Shown: positions 25,005 through 34,205 of the stretch, one piece after another
Layout: every line of letters begins with the position of its first letter
How positions within the stretch are numbered: the first letter of the stretch is position 1
From: Mesorhizobium sp. J18
GTDB taxonomy: Bacteria; Pseudomonadota; Alphaproteobacteria; Rhizobiales; Rhizobiaceae
Assembly: GCF_007829525.1 (NCBI RefSeq)
Contig: NZ_VLJP01000001.1
Coordinates: forward strand, 132,854 to 181,838
DNA: 48,985 bases
Direction: 5' to 3'
Notes under the pieces: model-generated
The model's database searches: none
What the model was told of the DNA's origin: nothing
The model's input: only the letters and a program-made list of their open reading frames with translations
Made by a program: the position numbers and the translations under genes

Positions 25005-25017
25005 AACGTCAGACGTT
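25005..25017. promoter_or_regulatory. Palindromic operator candidate in the ACAD11-like/kinase divergent promoter
   Basis: AACGTC-A-GACGTT is a perfect 6+1+6 inverted repeat in the 202-base gap between divergent genes, just upstream of a consensus -35 box. The GntR regulator gene in the downstream operon is a candidate to bind it. Confidence 0.4.
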
Positions 25018-25022
25018 TTTGA

Positions 25023-25051
25023 TTGACATTATCGGATGTGGTGAAGAGTAT
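25023..25051 (+). promoter_or_regulatory. Candidate promoter of the kinase operon
   Basis: A perfect TTGACA (25023-25028), a 17-base spacer and GAGTAT (25046-25051, 3 of 6 matches to the -10 consensus) lie 58 bases before the kinase start. The strong -35 box and adjacent palindrome support it; the weak -10 suggests an activator or regulation. Confidence 0.4.
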
Positions 25052-25108
25052 GCCGTCGGAGGCAGAGGCAGGTGGACTGCTGTCCGCCGCTGGTGAGGAG
25101 GAAACAGC

Positions 25109-26161
25109 GTGAGCCATTCGTTAGGCGCAGAGGCTAGGCCAAAGCGGGACGAGATCGCCTCGGATCGGCTGGAAGCGTGGCTTAGGCAGCATGTCGAAGG
25201 CTATCGCGGTCCCTTGCGAATCGAACGCTTTGCCGGCGGCCAGTCCAATCCGACCTTCAAACTTTGCGCGGCTTCCGGCGATTACGTTCTGAGGCGCAAG
25301 CCCGTTGGGAACGTCCTGCCAAGCGCGCATGCCGTCGATCGCGAGTTCCGCGTCTTAAGTGCGCTGGCCGGTACGGGCGTTCCGGTGCCGCGGGTCCATG
25401 CACTGTGTACGGACGATGCCGTCATCGGCAGCATGTTCTACGTTATGGATCTCGTGCCCGGGCGCGTGTTCTGGGATCCGAGGTTGCCGGAGCTGTCGAA
25501 GGAGGAGCGCGGGGCAATCTTCGACTCCATGAATGACACCATCGCGAAAATCCATGCGCTGGATCCGGATGCTCTCGGTCTCGCCGATTACGGGCGCAAG
25601 GGCGCCTACCTGGAACGCCAGGTCGCCCGCTGGTCGAAGCAGTATCGCGCTTCCGAAACCGTGCCAAATCCGGCGATGGACAAGCTGATCGAGTGGCTGC
25701 CGCAGCACCTGCCGCCCGAAGGCGAAACGCGCATCGTGCATGGCGATTACCGTCTCGACAATCTGCTGATCCATCCGCAGGAGCCCCGCGTCGTAGCGGT
25801 TCTCGACTGGGAGCTTTCGACGCTTGGCGATCCCATGGCCGACTTCGCCTACCACGCGATGACCTGGCGCATCGCTTCGGAACTGTTTCGCGGTCTGGCG
25901 GGCATTGATTTCGCCAGGCTCGGCATACCTGACGAGCAGAGCTACCTCGACGCCTATCTGCGCCGTGTCGGGCTCGGTCGTCCGGAACATTGGGAATTCT
26001 ATCTCGTACTGAGCATGTTCCGCATCGCTGCGATCCTGCAGGGGATCGCGCGTCGGGCGATCGACGGCACGGCTGCCGACGCGAATGCGAAAGCCGTCGG
26101 CGCCAAGGCGGTGCCGTTGTCGGAACTGGCTTGGAAGGTAGCACAAGGCATCGACGGTTGA
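25109..26161 (+). CDS. APH-like acyl-CoA kinase (phosphotransferase family, ACAD10/11 N-domain type)
   Basis: A 350-residue protein-kinase-like phosphotransferase. The Brenner motif HGDYRLDN (H211-D213) and metal-binding DWE (D233, in LDWELSTLGDPMADFAYH) are intact. RFAGGQSNPTF forms the nucleotide loop. This is the domain fused to ACAD in human ACAD10/11 and comparable to LvaA of the Pseudomonas levulinate pathway, where 4-hydroxyacyl-CoA is phosphorylated before elimination. It is not an antibiotic kinase: the GDP-MADFAY region and the ACAD neighbour fit the metabolic group. The GTG start at 25109 follows GAGGAGGAAA. First gene of a plus-strand operon; divergent from its presumed partner dehydrogenase. 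Confidence 0.9.
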   Translation: MSHSLGAEARPKRDEIASDRLEAWLRQHVEGYRGPLRIERFAGGQSNPTFKLCAASGDYVLRRKPVGNVLPSAHAVDREFRVLSALAGTGVPVPRVHALCTDDAVIGSMFYVMDLVPGRVFWDPRLPELSKEERGAIFDSMNDTIAKIHALDPDALGLADYGRKGAYLERQVARWSKQYRASETVPNPAMDKLIEWLPQHLPPEGETRIVHGDYRLDNLLIHPQEPRVVAVLDWELSTLGDPMADFAYHAMTWRIASELFRGLAGIDFARLGIPDEQSYLDAYLRRVGLGRPEHWEFYLVLSMFRIAAILQGIARRAIDGTAADANAKAVGAKAVPLSELAWKVAQGIDG

Positions 26162-26183
26162 CCTGCACGTAAAGAGGAAAAGC

Positions 26184-27038
26184 ATGAGCCATTCGCAGTG
26201 GAAGATCGGGGTCGTCGGAGCAGGGCTCATGGGTGCGGAAATCGCGTTCGTTCATGCGCTTGCCGGCCACGAAGTGCTGTTGACCGACAGGACCGATGAG
26301 GCGCTCGATCACGCCATGACGCGGCTCTCCACGATCTACGACAAGGGCGCCGCGCGCTCGATCTATAATACAGGAAAGAAGAGTACCGTGCTGTCGGCGA
26401 TCCGCACGACGACCGATCTCGGTGACTTTGCCGATCGCGATATGGTGACGGAGGCCGTGTTCGAGAAGGAAGAGGTGAAGGCCGAAGTCCTGGGCGCGCT
26501 GGACAAGGTGTGCAAGCCGGACTGCCTCTTCGCAACCAACACCTCCACTATTCCGATATCGGTGCTTGCCTCCTTTGTTGCGCCCGAACGGCGTGAGCGG
26601 TTCGTTGGGACGCATTACTTCTCGCCCGTCTCGCGCATGAAGCTCGTCGAGGTGATCCCGGCAATAGAGACCTCCGAAGAAACCGTCGAGACGGTGATGG
26701 AGCTTTGCCGCATGGCTGGCAAAACTCCAATCCGCATCAAGGACGTCACCGGCTTTGCCGTGAACAGGCTGCTGCATGTCCTGATGATCGAGGCAGTGCG
26801 GCTGGTCGAGGAGGAGGTCGCGACGCCTGAGGATATCGATATGGCTTGCAAGCTCGGCCTCGGCCATCCCATGGGGCCATTCGAACTCATGGACGCCACG
26901 ACCTCCAGCCTCTGCCTGCAGGCGCAGCAGATCATGTTCGATGCCTATGGTGAGCGCTTCCGGCCGCGACCGCTCCTGAAGCAGCGGGTGCAGGCCGGCT
27001 ATGTGGGCGGCAAGGGCAGGCCAGGCTGGCGGAGCTGA
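26184..27038 (+). CDS. 3-hydroxyacyl-CoA dehydrogenase
   Basis: A 284-residue NAD-dependent dehydrogenase, about the length of monofunctional 3-hydroxybutyryl-CoA dehydrogenases. The dinucleotide motif is GAGLMG (11-16); the catalytic histidine is H144 in HYFSPVSRMKLVEVIP; the C-terminal helical domain has DVTGFAVNRLL and HPMGPFELMD. It would oxidise the 3-hydroxyacyl-CoA made after rearrangement or hydration to the 3-ketoacyl-CoA for the thiolase two genes downstream. GAGGAA precedes the ATG and the gap to the kinase gene is 22 bases, so they form one operon. Confidence 0.93.
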   Translation: MSHSQWKIGVVGAGLMGAEIAFVHALAGHEVLLTDRTDEALDHAMTRLSTIYDKGAARSIYNTGKKSTVLSAIRTTTDLGDFADRDMVTEAVFEKEEVKAEVLGALDKVCKPDCLFATNTSTIPISVLASFVAPERRERFVGTHYFSPVSRMKLVEVIPAIETSEETVETVMELCRMAGKTPIRIKDVTGFAVNRLLHVLMIEAVRLVEEEVATPEDIDMACKLGLGHPMGPFELMDATTSSLCLQAQQIMFDAYGERFRPRPLLKQRVQAGYVGGKGRPGWRS

Positions 27039-27058
27039 GAACTATCGGCGGAACATCG

Positions 27059-27790
27059 ATGGACAAAGAAAACCCCGAGATCGGCGGAAAGGCAGAGAAC
27101 CGCGTGAGTTCTTCCGACCAGATCGTACGCGATCTCGTCCGCGGGCTTTACGAAGGGCGCTACGTCGCCGGGCAGAGGCTGGCCGAGCCGGACCTCATGC
27201 GCCGCTACGGCGTCGGTCGGAGCACTGTGCGCGAGGCGATCAAGCGTCTCGCGGCCGAGGGCGTCATTACCGTGCATGCCTATCGCGGCGCGCAGATCAG
27301 GCAATTGTCGCGGACGGAAGCCCGCAACATCCTGTTGATTCTTGAATTGATGATCGGCCTGGCCTGCCGTTTGGCGGCAGCCAATATCGGCCTGCCGGGA
27401 CGTCGCGCCCATTTCGACCAGGCCTATCAGGCTTTGCTGGCGTTCAGGAACGAGCGCGATTCCTACGAGATGGTGCGAGCGCGCAACCGCTTCTATCGCG
27501 CCATAACGCAGATCGGCGGCAACAAGGAACTGGATCGCATCCTCCCGAGCATTCAGGTCCATCTGGTCCGGACTCATCTGAAGCAGTCGACGGAAGACCG
27601 GTTTGCTGATTACCGTGCAATCGCGGAAGCTATTCTGGCCGGCGATGAAACCGGTGCGGAGGCTGCCGGCCGAGATCACATCCGCCTGACGTCGCAGGCG
27701 TTGCAGCAGCTTCCGGACCATGTATTCGCACCAGAAGAACAACCATCAGCTTTTGCCGAATTCACCAGTGAGGACGCCGAAGATGCGTGA
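27059..27790 (+). CDS. GntR family transcriptional regulator (FCD/FadR subfamily)
   Basis: A 243-residue regulator. Residues about 18-80 form the winged helix ([20 protein letters not shown]), and about 90-220 form the helical FCD ligand domain, whose metal-binding pattern is partly visible ([25 protein letters not shown]). FCD regulators usually sense acidic metabolites of the pathway they control and act as repressors. It lies within the operon, overlapping the thiolase start by eight bases, so it is probably autoregulated. The palindrome at 25005-25017 is a candidate site. Confidence 0.93.
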   Translation: MDKENPEIGGKAENRVSSSDQIVRDLVRGLYEGRYVAGQRLAEPDLMRRYGVGRSTVREAIKRLAAEGVITVHAYRGAQIRQLSRTEARNILLILELMIGLACRLAAANIGLPGRRAHFDQAYQALLAFRNERDSYEMVRARNRFYRAITQIGGNKELDRILPSIQVHLVRTHLKQSTEDRFADYRAIAEAILAGDETGAEAAGRDHIRLTSQALQQLPDHVFAPEEQPSAFAEFTSEDAEDA

Positions 27791-28988
27791 AGCAGTCATT
27801 GTCTCAACCGCCCGCACCCCGATCGGCAAGGCCTATCGCGGCGCTTTCAACAACACCCAGGCGCAAATGCTCGGAGGGCATGTGATCGCGGAGGCGGTAA
27901 AGCGCGCCGGGATCGATCCAGCCGAGGTCGGCGACGTTGTCATGGGCGCGGCCATGCAGCAGGGTTCCACCGGCGGCAATATCGCGCGACAGGCAGCTTT
28001 GCGCGCTGGTTTGCCGACCAGCGTTGCCGGCATGAGCCTCGACCGGCAATGCGCATCCGGTCTGATGGCGATTGCGACGGGCGCCAAGGAGATCATGGTC
28101 GACGGCATGGATGTCGTCGTGGCAGGCGGGTTGGAATCCATTTCTCTGGTGCAGAACGAACATGCCAATCGGTTCCGGGCAAAGGATCCGATGCTCGAGG
28201 AGATGGCGCCTGCGATCTATATGAGCATGCTGGAGACGGCAGAAACGGTGGCCGCTCGCTACGACATCGGCCGCGAGCAGCAGGACGCGTATGCGTTGCA
28301 GTCGCAGCAGCGCACCGCGGCGGCGCAGGCAGCCGGTCGTTTCGACGATGAGATCGTCCCTGTCTCGACCACCATGCTGGTGACCAACAAGGAGACGGGC
28401 GAGACGAGCGAGCGGCCCGTCACGCTTGACCGCGACGAGGGCAACAGGCCGCAGACGACCATGGCCGATCTCGCCGGCCTCAAGCCTGTCTTCAAGGATG
28501 GGCTGACGATTGCCGAAGGTCGCTACATCACGGCCGGCAATACCAGCCAGCTTTCCGACGGAGCCTCTGCGGTTGTCCTGATGGAAGCGCGCGAAGCGGA
28601 AAGGCGCGGTCTGAAGCCGCTCGGCGCCTATCGTGGCATGCAGGTGGCCGGCTGCGAGCCCGATGAGATGGGAATCGGCCCGGTTTTCGCCGTACCGAAG
28701 CTTCTGAAGCAGAACGGACTGACTGTGGACGACATCGATCTTTGGGAACTCAACGAAGCTTTCGCTGTGCAAGTGCTCTATTGCCGCGACCGGCTCGGCA
28801 TCCCGGACGAGAAGCTGAATGTGAATGGCGGCGCGATCTCCATCGGCCATCCTTATGGCATGTCGGGGGCGCGCATGACGGGCCATATCCTGCTGGAAGG
28901 TAGGCGGCGCGGCGCGAAATACGGCGTCGTCACCATGTGCGTCGGCGGCGGAATGGGGGCGGCCGGCCTGTTCGAGATCTTCCAGTGA
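27783..28988 (+). CDS. Thiolase (acetyl-CoA acyltransferase)
   Basis: A 401-residue thiolase. The catalytic residues are intact: C90 in LDRQCASG (acyl carrier), H356 in IGHPYGMSG and C386 in CVGGGMG, at positions close to those of Zoogloea biosynthetic thiolase. It cleaves a 3-ketoacyl-CoA with CoA into acetyl-CoA or propionyl-CoA and a shorter acyl-CoA. The start at 27783 overlaps the end of the GntR gene by eight bases. With the preceding 3-hydroxyacyl-CoA dehydrogenase it completes a beta-oxidation tail. Confidence 0.94.
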   Translation: MREAVIVSTARTPIGKAYRGAFNNTQAQMLGGHVIAEAVKRAGIDPAEVGDVVMGAAMQQGSTGGNIARQAALRAGLPTSVAGMSLDRQCASGLMAIATGAKEIMVDGMDVVVAGGLESISLVQNEHANRFRAKDPMLEEMAPAIYMSMLETAETVAARYDIGREQQDAYALQSQQRTAAAQAAGRFDDEIVPVSTTMLVTNKETGETSERPVTLDRDEGNRPQTTMADLAGLKPVFKDGLTIAEGRYITAGNTSQLSDGASAVVLMEAREAERRGLKPLGAYRGMQVAGCEPDEMGIGPVFAVPKLLKQNGLTVDDIDLWELNEAFAVQVLYCRDRLGIPDEKLNVNGGAISIGHPYGMSGARMTGHILLEGRRRGAKYGVVTMCVGGGMGAAGLFEIFQ

Positions 28989-29788
28989 CGGATCCGGTCG
29001 GCATGGAATCGGGTAGGGGTCTTTTCGACCTTTCCGGCAAAGTGGCGCTGATTACAGGTTCCTCCCGCGGCATCGGGCGGGCCATCGCCGAACGCATGGC
29101 CGAGGCGGGTGCTTCCGTGGTGATCTCCTCGCGCAAGGAGGATGCCTGCCGCGCTGTGGCAGAGGCCATCAACGAGCGGCACCGCGACAAGCGGGCGCTC
29201 GCCATCGCCGCCAGCATCTCGGACCGCGGCAGCCTTGAGCGCATGGTCGAACAGGTGTTGCAGACCTTGGGCCGGATCGACGTCCTGGTCTGCAACGCCG
29301 CCTCGAACCCGTATTACGGTCCGATGGCGGGCATCACGGACGAGCAGTTCCGAAAAATCCTGGACAACAACATCATCGCCAACAACTGGCTGGTGAGCAT
29401 GGTCGGGCCGCAGATGCGCGAACGCAAGAACGGCTCGGTCATCATCGTCTCGTCCATCGGGGGTCTGCGCGGTTCGCCTGTGATCGGCGCCTACAATATC
29501 TCCAAGGCGGCCGACATGCAGCTCGCCCGCAACCTCGCTGTCGAGCTCGGTCCTGACAATATCCGCGTCAACTGCATTGCGCCGGGGCTCATCAAGACCG
29601 ATTTCTCTAAGGCACTTTGGGACAATCCGAAAACGCTCGACTTTTATACCCGCGTGACTCCGCTGGCGCGGATCGGCGAACCCGATGAAATCGCAGGCGC
29701 GGCGGTGTTCCTGGCTTCGCCGGCGGGAAGCTTCGTCACCGGCCAGACGATCGTGGTGGACGGCGGCGCCACCGTCACGGGTGCTTGA
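28985..29788 (+). CDS. Short-chain dehydrogenase/reductase (SDR)
   Basis: A 267-residue classical SDR. It has the cofactor motif TGSSRGIG, the structural motif NAAS, active-site Ser in IVSSIGG, Y170 and K174 (AYNISK), and a C-terminal [10 protein letters not shown]. The GTG at 28985 overlaps the thiolase stop (GTGA); an ATG at 29003 is an alternative. Operon position suggests oxidation or reduction of a hydroxy or keto intermediate; the substrate cannot be read from sequence. Confidence 0.9.
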   Translation: MTDPVGMESGRGLFDLSGKVALITGSSRGIGRAIAERMAEAGASVVISSRKEDACRAVAEAINERHRDKRALAIAASISDRGSLERMVEQVLQTLGRIDVLVCNAASNPYYGPMAGITDEQFRKILDNNIIANNWLVSMVGPQMRERKNGSVIIVSSIGGLRGSPVIGAYNISKAADMQLARNLAVELGPDNIRVNCIAPGLIKTDFSKALWDNPKTLDFYTRVTPLARIGEPDEIAGAAVFLASPAGSFVTGQTIVVDGGATVTGA

Positions 29789-29791
29789 GCC

Positions 29792-30586
29792 ATGGAGATC
29801 GAAGGCAAGATAGTCGTCGTAACCGGCGGCGCGAGCGGCATCGGTGAGGCTCTTTGCAATGCCTTTCACCAGGTAGGTGCTCGAATGGTAGTAGTGGCCG
29901 ATATAGACGTGCCGGGCGCACAAGCCGTCGCGGCCCACATCGACGGTGTTGCCGTCGGTTGCGACGTTTCGAGTGAACAGCAGATCCGACACCTCATCGC
30001 CGAGACGGAGGCCCATCACGGGCCGATTGATCTCTTCTGCTCCAATGCCGGAATAGCCTCGGGCTTCGATAACAGTTTCGAGAATGCGGCCGCCGCGCCC
30101 GATGACGTTTGGCAAAAGGCATGGGCGATCAACGTGATGGCGCATGTCCGGGCGGCGCGCATCCTCATTCCGCTGATGAAGGCCCGTGGCGGCGGCTATC
30201 TGCTCAACACGATTTCGGCGGCCGGCCTGCTGTCGCAGATCGGCAGTGCCGTCTATTCGACCACCAAGCAGGCGGCCGTGGGCTTTGCCGAGAACATTGC
30301 CATCACGCATATGGATGACGGCATTCGCGTCTCGATACTCTGCCCGCAAGGCGTAGACACCCCGATGCTGCGCGGCCTGCCGGAAGGGCCGCAGTCAGGC
30401 GACGGGGTCATGACGGCCGCAGAGGTTGCCGCGTGCGCGCTGGCAGGCGTGAGGGCGGAGCAATTCCTGATCCTGCCGCACCAGGAGGTGGAGACTTATG
30501 TGCGCCGCAAGGGAGAGGACCGCGAACGCTGGATCGGCTCTATGATGCGGCTCAAACGGAAAATCGCAGAAGCACAAGCAAGATAG
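29792..30586 (+). CDS. Short-chain dehydrogenase/reductase (SDR), second copy
   Basis: A 264-residue classical SDR with TGGASGIG, NAGIASG, Y155 and K159 (YSTTKQ). Its acidic residue after the second strand (ADIDVPGA) suggests NAD rather than NADP. It starts three bases after the previous SDR stop. The C-terminal region (QEVETYVRRKGEDRERWI) differs from the first SDR, so the two are not recent duplicates and likely act on different steps. Confidence 0.9.
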   Translation: MEIEGKIVVVTGGASGIGEALCNAFHQVGARMVVVADIDVPGAQAVAAHIDGVAVGCDVSSEQQIRHLIAETEAHHGPIDLFCSNAGIASGFDNSFENAAAAPDDVWQKAWAINVMAHVRAARILIPLMKARGGGYLLNTISAAGLLSQIGSAVYSTTKQAAVGFAENIAITHMDDGIRVSILCPQGVDTPMLRGLPEGPQSGDGVMTAAEVAACALAGVRAEQFLILPHQEVETYVRRKGEDRERWIGSMMRLKRKIAEAQAR

Positions 30587-30603
30587 CGAACGGGAGGAAA
30601 AGG

Positions 30604-31419
30604 ATGGAGCGTTTCGGAGACGGAAACCCGAACATCATGCTTATCGGCAACAGCCGGCTTTTCTACAACGGCCTGCTCGGAAACGCATTGAAGACGCGCG
30701 AGCTGGGAGCCTTCACCATCTATGCCGCCCCGCAGGGCGTATTCAAGCTCTCGATCGATGATGGTCCGTGGATGGAGCGCCAAATCGCGGCGCTGCCGCC
30801 CTACACGCCGCACAGGCTCTCCTCCGAAGCGGACATGATCACAACGATCCTCATCGAACCGGAAACTGTCTCCAACGGTGAGATGCTGGGACTCCAACAT
30901 CTCATCAATGAGACACGCGATGCCGAGACGGTTGTCCGCAACATACGCGAGGCTAAGAAATGGCTGGAGAAATCCCATGACAATAGCGGTTTTCGCACAG
31001 GCGATTTCGACGAGCTCCTCCTGAACCGGACCCTTGAGAAACGATCGCTCGATGGGCGCGTGGCGCGGGTGCTCTGCAGCTTCCGCAACAAGGAGGACGA
31101 TCTCAACCTGTCAGCCAGCAGTTGCGCCCGCTCGGTCGATCTCTCGACCTCGCGTTTTCTGCATCTCTTCACGGAGGAGACCGGCCTGCGCTTCCGCTCT
31201 TATCGGATGTGGAAAAGGGCGCGCACGTTCCTTGCCTATGCGAACACCGACAGCAGCCTTACCTATCTGGCGCTTGATCTCGGCTATCCGGATTCGACGC
31301 ATTTCAGCCATTCGATCCGGCGGATCTACGGCCTGAAACCGACCTCGATCTTCGAAGGTTCGCGCAATATGGCGATTTTCGCCGGTGACAAATACGCGAA
31401 AGCTACCGCGGTACGATAG
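30604..31419 (+). CDS. AraC family transcriptional regulator
   Basis: A 271-residue regulator. The C-terminal part (about 165-260) is an AraC/XylS double helix-turn-helix (SASSCARSVDLSTSRFLHLF; ALDLGYPDSTHFSHSIRRIYG). The N-terminal 160 residues are not a recognised cupin and may sense a ligand. The ATG at 30604 follows GGGAGG; an upstream open frame only shadows the SDR gene. It ends the plus-strand operon, 11 bases from the convergent hydratase gene. It may regulate the large operons at 31-41 kb and 41-49 kb, which share an upstream element. Confidence 0.9.
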   Translation: MERFGDGNPNIMLIGNSRLFYNGLLGNALKTRELGAFTIYAAPQGVFKLSIDDGPWMERQIAALPPYTPHRLSSEADMITTILIEPETVSNGEMLGLQHLINETRDAETVVRNIREAKKWLEKSHDNSGFRTGDFDELLLNRTLEKRSLDGRVARVLCSFRNKEDDLNLSASSCARSVDLSTSRFLHLFTEETGLRFRSYRMWKRARTFLAYANTDSSLTYLALDLGYPDSTHFSHSIRRIYGLKPTSIFEGSRNMAIFAGDKYAKATAVR

Positions 31420-31430
31420 AGTAGACCGCT

Positions 31431-32201
31431 TCAGCGGCCGGGCCAGACGGGCGGCCGCTTTTCCGCGAAGGCGGCCATGCCCTCTTTGGCATCTTCAGTC
31501 ATGGCCAGGAGGACGATCTGAGACTCGCAGTAGGCGAGCGCTTCCTCCACGGACATGTCGGCCATGGCTCGCATTGCATATTTGCCGCGACGGACGGCGG
31601 TAGGAGAACTCTTCGCCAACCGTTCAACCATCCATTCCAGCTTGGCGTCGAGAGCGCCAGCTTCGGCGACATGGTTCACCAGCCCGTTACGCAACGCTTC
31701 GTCGGCGTCGAACAATTCTCCTGTCATGCACCATTCGGCGACTATTCGCTTGGGTGCAAAGCGCTGCAGCAGGCTAATCACCTGCATCGGAAAGACTCCG
31801 ACCTTAACCTCCGGAAGACCGAAGCGGGCATTATCAGCCGCGACGGCAAAATCGGTCATGGCGAGGAGGCCCATTCCGCCCGCAAGGCAGGCGCCGTTGA
31901 TGCGGGCGATGCTGATCTTGTTAGAAGCAAGCGCCATGCGGATCAAATCCGCATAGGGCAGGCTGGGCTTTGAAAGATCGAAAGCAAAGCCTTGGCCAGG
32001 CTGCAGATCGCCGCCGGCGCAGAAGGCTTTCTCGCCCGCGCCGGTGAGGATGATGACGCGGACCTCATCATCCGCCTCGGCCTTGCGCCAGCCCTCGGCG
32101 ATGCCGGCAATGACCTCGTTGTTGATCGCGTTGCGCTTATCCGGTCGATTTATGGTGATCCAGAACGTGTTGCCGCGCTTTTCATGTAGGACAACGGACA
32201 T
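31431..32201 (-). CDS. Enoyl-CoA hydratase/isomerase family protein
   Basis: A 256-residue crotonase. The oxyanion-hole motif is NGACLAGGMGLLAMTD, and the FGLPEVKVGVFP segment carries a candidate catalytic Glu. It would hydrate an enoyl-CoA, for example the carboxylated product of the upstream carboxylase, as 3-methylglutaconyl-CoA or carboxygeranyl-CoA hydratases do. GGGAGGG precedes the ATG. It is the last gene of the minus-strand operon, 15 bases after the biotin carboxylase gene. Confidence 0.9.
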   Translation of the reverse strand: MSVVLHEKRGNTFWITINRPDKRNAINNEVIAGIAEGWRKAEADDEVRVIILTGAGEKAFCAGGDLQPGQGFAFDLSKPSLPYADLIRMALASNKISIARINGACLAGGMGLLAMTDFAVAADNARFGLPEVKVGVFPMQVISLLQRFAPKRIVAEWCMTGELFDADEALRNGLVNHVAEAGALDAKLEWMVERLAKSSPTAVRRGKYAMRAMADMSVEEALAYCESQIVLLAMTEDAKEGMAAFAEKRPPVWPGR

Positions 32202-32216
32202 ATCGGCCCTCCCGAT

Positions 32217-34205
32217 CTAGATCTCTATCCTCGCCAGAACTTGGCCGGACGCAACCTGGTCGCCCTTCTTGACCATGATCTCGGCCACTCGGCCGCCGAT
32301 GCGCAGGGATTGGGCATGTTCCATTTTCATGGCTTCCAGGGTGATCAGCGGCTGGCCGGCAGCTATCTTGTCATCGCCATCCACGTGGATGGCCACGACT
32401 TGTCCGGTCATGGAGGCGCGAAGAATTCCGTCGCTATCGGCACTTTCGGCGCTGGTTTCCGCCGTACGCGTCAAGTCTTCCGCCGTTACGTCGTCGCCGT
32501 TCCAATTGAGCATGAGGGTTGAGCCATTGCGGGCGAAAACCAGCTTTTGACGTACGCCGCCGATGGCGAATGCGAGATGATCCGGGGCCAGTCTTTCGAC
32601 CGTCACTGAATGGCTTTGACCCTGCACCTCGACGCGATAGTTCCCATTGCGCTGGTAAGCGAGGGTTGCAGCGATCGTCTCCTCATCGATACGGAAACGC
32701 ATCGGAACCGGAAAGGTGTGGGTCAACGGATGGACGCCTGCGCCTTCGGCCGGCGGCATCTCGGTCAGGTGCAAGAGCAGCGCTATAAGCGCATAGAGTT
32801 CCGCCGCATGTTCCCGTTTGCCGGCCAGCAGCTCATCCGAATGGGTGCCGATAAATGCGGTGGTTGCTTGTCCACGTGCAAAGACGTCATGCGCCAGCGC
32901 ACAGCGCAGGAAGGAGCGGTTCGTCTTGATCCCCAGCACCACGGTGCGGTCGAGAGCCTGTATCAGCCTGCGGCGGGCTTCTTCGCGTGTGGCCCCGTGG
33001 GTGATGATCTTGGCCACCATGGAATCGTAATAGGGGGAAACCACAGAGCCGCTTTCCAGCGCATCCTCGACGCGGACGCCTTCGGGCATCTTCCACATGG
33101 CGACGCTGCCCGACTGCGGCATGAAATTGCGGTCGGGGTCCTCGGCGCAAAGCCGCACCTCGATCGCGTGGCCGTCGAGCCGCACCTCTTCCTGTGTGAA
33201 GCCGATCGGCTCGCCGGCGGCGATCTTCAATTGAAGGTCGACGAGGTCGAGCCCTGTGATCGCCTCCGTAACCGGATGCTCCACCTGAAGACGTGTGTTC
33301 ATCTCCATGAAATAGAAGCGACCTTCGCCATCGACGAGGAATTCCAGTGTTCCGGCGCCTTCATAGCCGATGGCGCGCACTGCTGCGGTCGCTGCTTCAC
33401 CCATCCTGGCGCGCAGTTCCGGCGATACGAAAGGCGAGGGAGCTTCCTCAATAACCTTTTGATGCCTGCGCTGCACCGAGCAGTCGCGTTCGCCGAGGTG
33501 AATGGCATTGCCGTACCGATCGCCGAAAACCTGTATTTCGACGTGACGCGGCTCAACGATCGCCCTTTCCAATAGAACGCGATCGTCGCCGAAGCCGCCC
33601 TTGGCTTCGGATTTGGCCGAGCGTAGGGTGGAGGCAAACTCCCCTGGCTGGGAGACGAGGCGCATGCCGCGTCCGCCGCCGCCCGCCACCGCCTTGATCA
33701 TGATTGGATAGCCGATCTTTTCGGCCTCGGCGGCAAGGCGTTCCTCGTCCTGTTCGTCCCCTTGGTAACCCGGCACGCAAGGGACGCCGGCTGCTTCCAT
33801 CGCCGCTTTCGCAGCCGCCTTGTCGCCCATGCGGCGGATCGCTTCCGCCGACGGGCCGATGAAGACGAGTCCGGCTTTGGCGCATGCTTCGGCGAACTGC
33901 GCGTTCTCGGAAAGGAAGCCATAGCCTGGATGAACGGCGTCGGCCCCGCTCGCTTTGGCCGCTTCGATCACGCGATTGATGTCGAGATAGGATTTGCGCG
34001 GCGAAGCTTCACCGATCCACACCGCTGCATCTGCCGCACGAACGTGGCGGGCGTCGCGGTCGGCGTCCGAAAACACCGCGACCGTCCTGAAACCAGCAGC
34101 CTTGGCCGAGCGGATGACGCGCAGCGCGATCTCACCGCGATTGGCGATGAGAACTGTTGAAAAAGGCGTCTTCGTCACACCGGGTGCTTTCTTTCCGGAA
34201 CTCAT
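32217..34205 (-). CDS. Acyl-CoA carboxylase alpha subunit (biotin carboxylase plus biotin carrier)
   Basis: A 662-residue subunit like those of 3-methylcrotonyl-, geranyl- and propionyl-CoA carboxylases. Residues 1-450 are biotin carboxylase (IANRGEIALRVIRSA; the ATP loop AGGGGRGMRL; EMNTRLQVEHPVTE). A linking region follows, and the last 70 residues are the biotin carrier with biotinyl K627 in EAMKMEH, 35 residues from the end. It uses ATP and bicarbonate to carboxylate biotin. The start at 34205 overlaps the stop of the carboxyltransferase gene (ATGA), making that subunit its first partner. A second carboxyltransferase in the same operon may share it. Confidence 0.94.
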   Translation of the reverse strand: MSSGKKAPGVTKTPFSTVLIANRGEIALRVIRSAKAAGFRTVAVFSDADRDARHVRAADAAVWIGEASPRKSYLDINRVIEAAKASGADAVHPGYGFLSENAQFAEACAKAGLVFIGPSAEAIRRMGDKAAAKAAMEAAGVPCVPGYQGDEQDEERLAAEAEKIGYPIMIKAVAGGGGRGMRLVSQPGEFASTLRSAKSEAKGGFGDDRVLLERAIVEPRHVEIQVFGDRYGNAIHLGERDCSVQRRHQKVIEEAPSPFVSPELRARMGEAATAAVRAIGYEGAGTLEFLVDGEGRFYFMEMNTRLQVEHPVTEAITGLDLVDLQLKIAAGEPIGFTQEEVRLDGHAIEVRLCAEDPDRNFMPQSGSVAMWKMPEGVRVEDALESGSVVSPYYDSMVAKIITHGATREEARRRLIQALDRTVVLGIKTNRSFLRCALAHDVFARGQATTAFIGTHSDELLAGKREHAAELYALIALLLHLTEMPPAEGAGVHPLTHTFPVPMRFRIDEETIAATLAYQRNGNYRVEVQGQSHSVTVERLAPDHLAFAIGGVRQKLVFARNGSTLMLNWNGDDVTAEDLTRTAETSAESADSDGILRASMTGQVVAIHVDGDDKIAAGQPLITLEAMKMEHAQSLRIGGRVAEIMVKKGDQVASGQVLARIEI

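Noticed and set aside
25109-26161. Reading the APH-like protein as an aminoglycoside resistance kinase
   Set aside because: The motif set and the ACAD11-like neighbour place it in the metabolic acyl-CoA kinase group.
25443-26867. A 474-codon minus-strand frame opposite the kinase and 3-hydroxyacyl-CoA dehydrogenase genes
   Set aside because: It spans two real genes and their gap without any recognisable domain; a by-product of codon bias.
26184-27038. Carnitine 3-dehydrogenase, given the BKACE gene and CaiC-like ligases
   Set aside because: The HYFSPVSRMKLVEVIP segment and two-domain layout are those of ordinary 3-hydroxyacyl-CoA dehydrogenases, and the betaine thioesterase expected in a carnitine operon is absent.
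28853-30349. A 498-codon open frame on the minus strand opposite the two SDR genes
   Set aside because: It is antisense to two convincing SDRs and shows only His/Arg/Asp-rich shadow composition.
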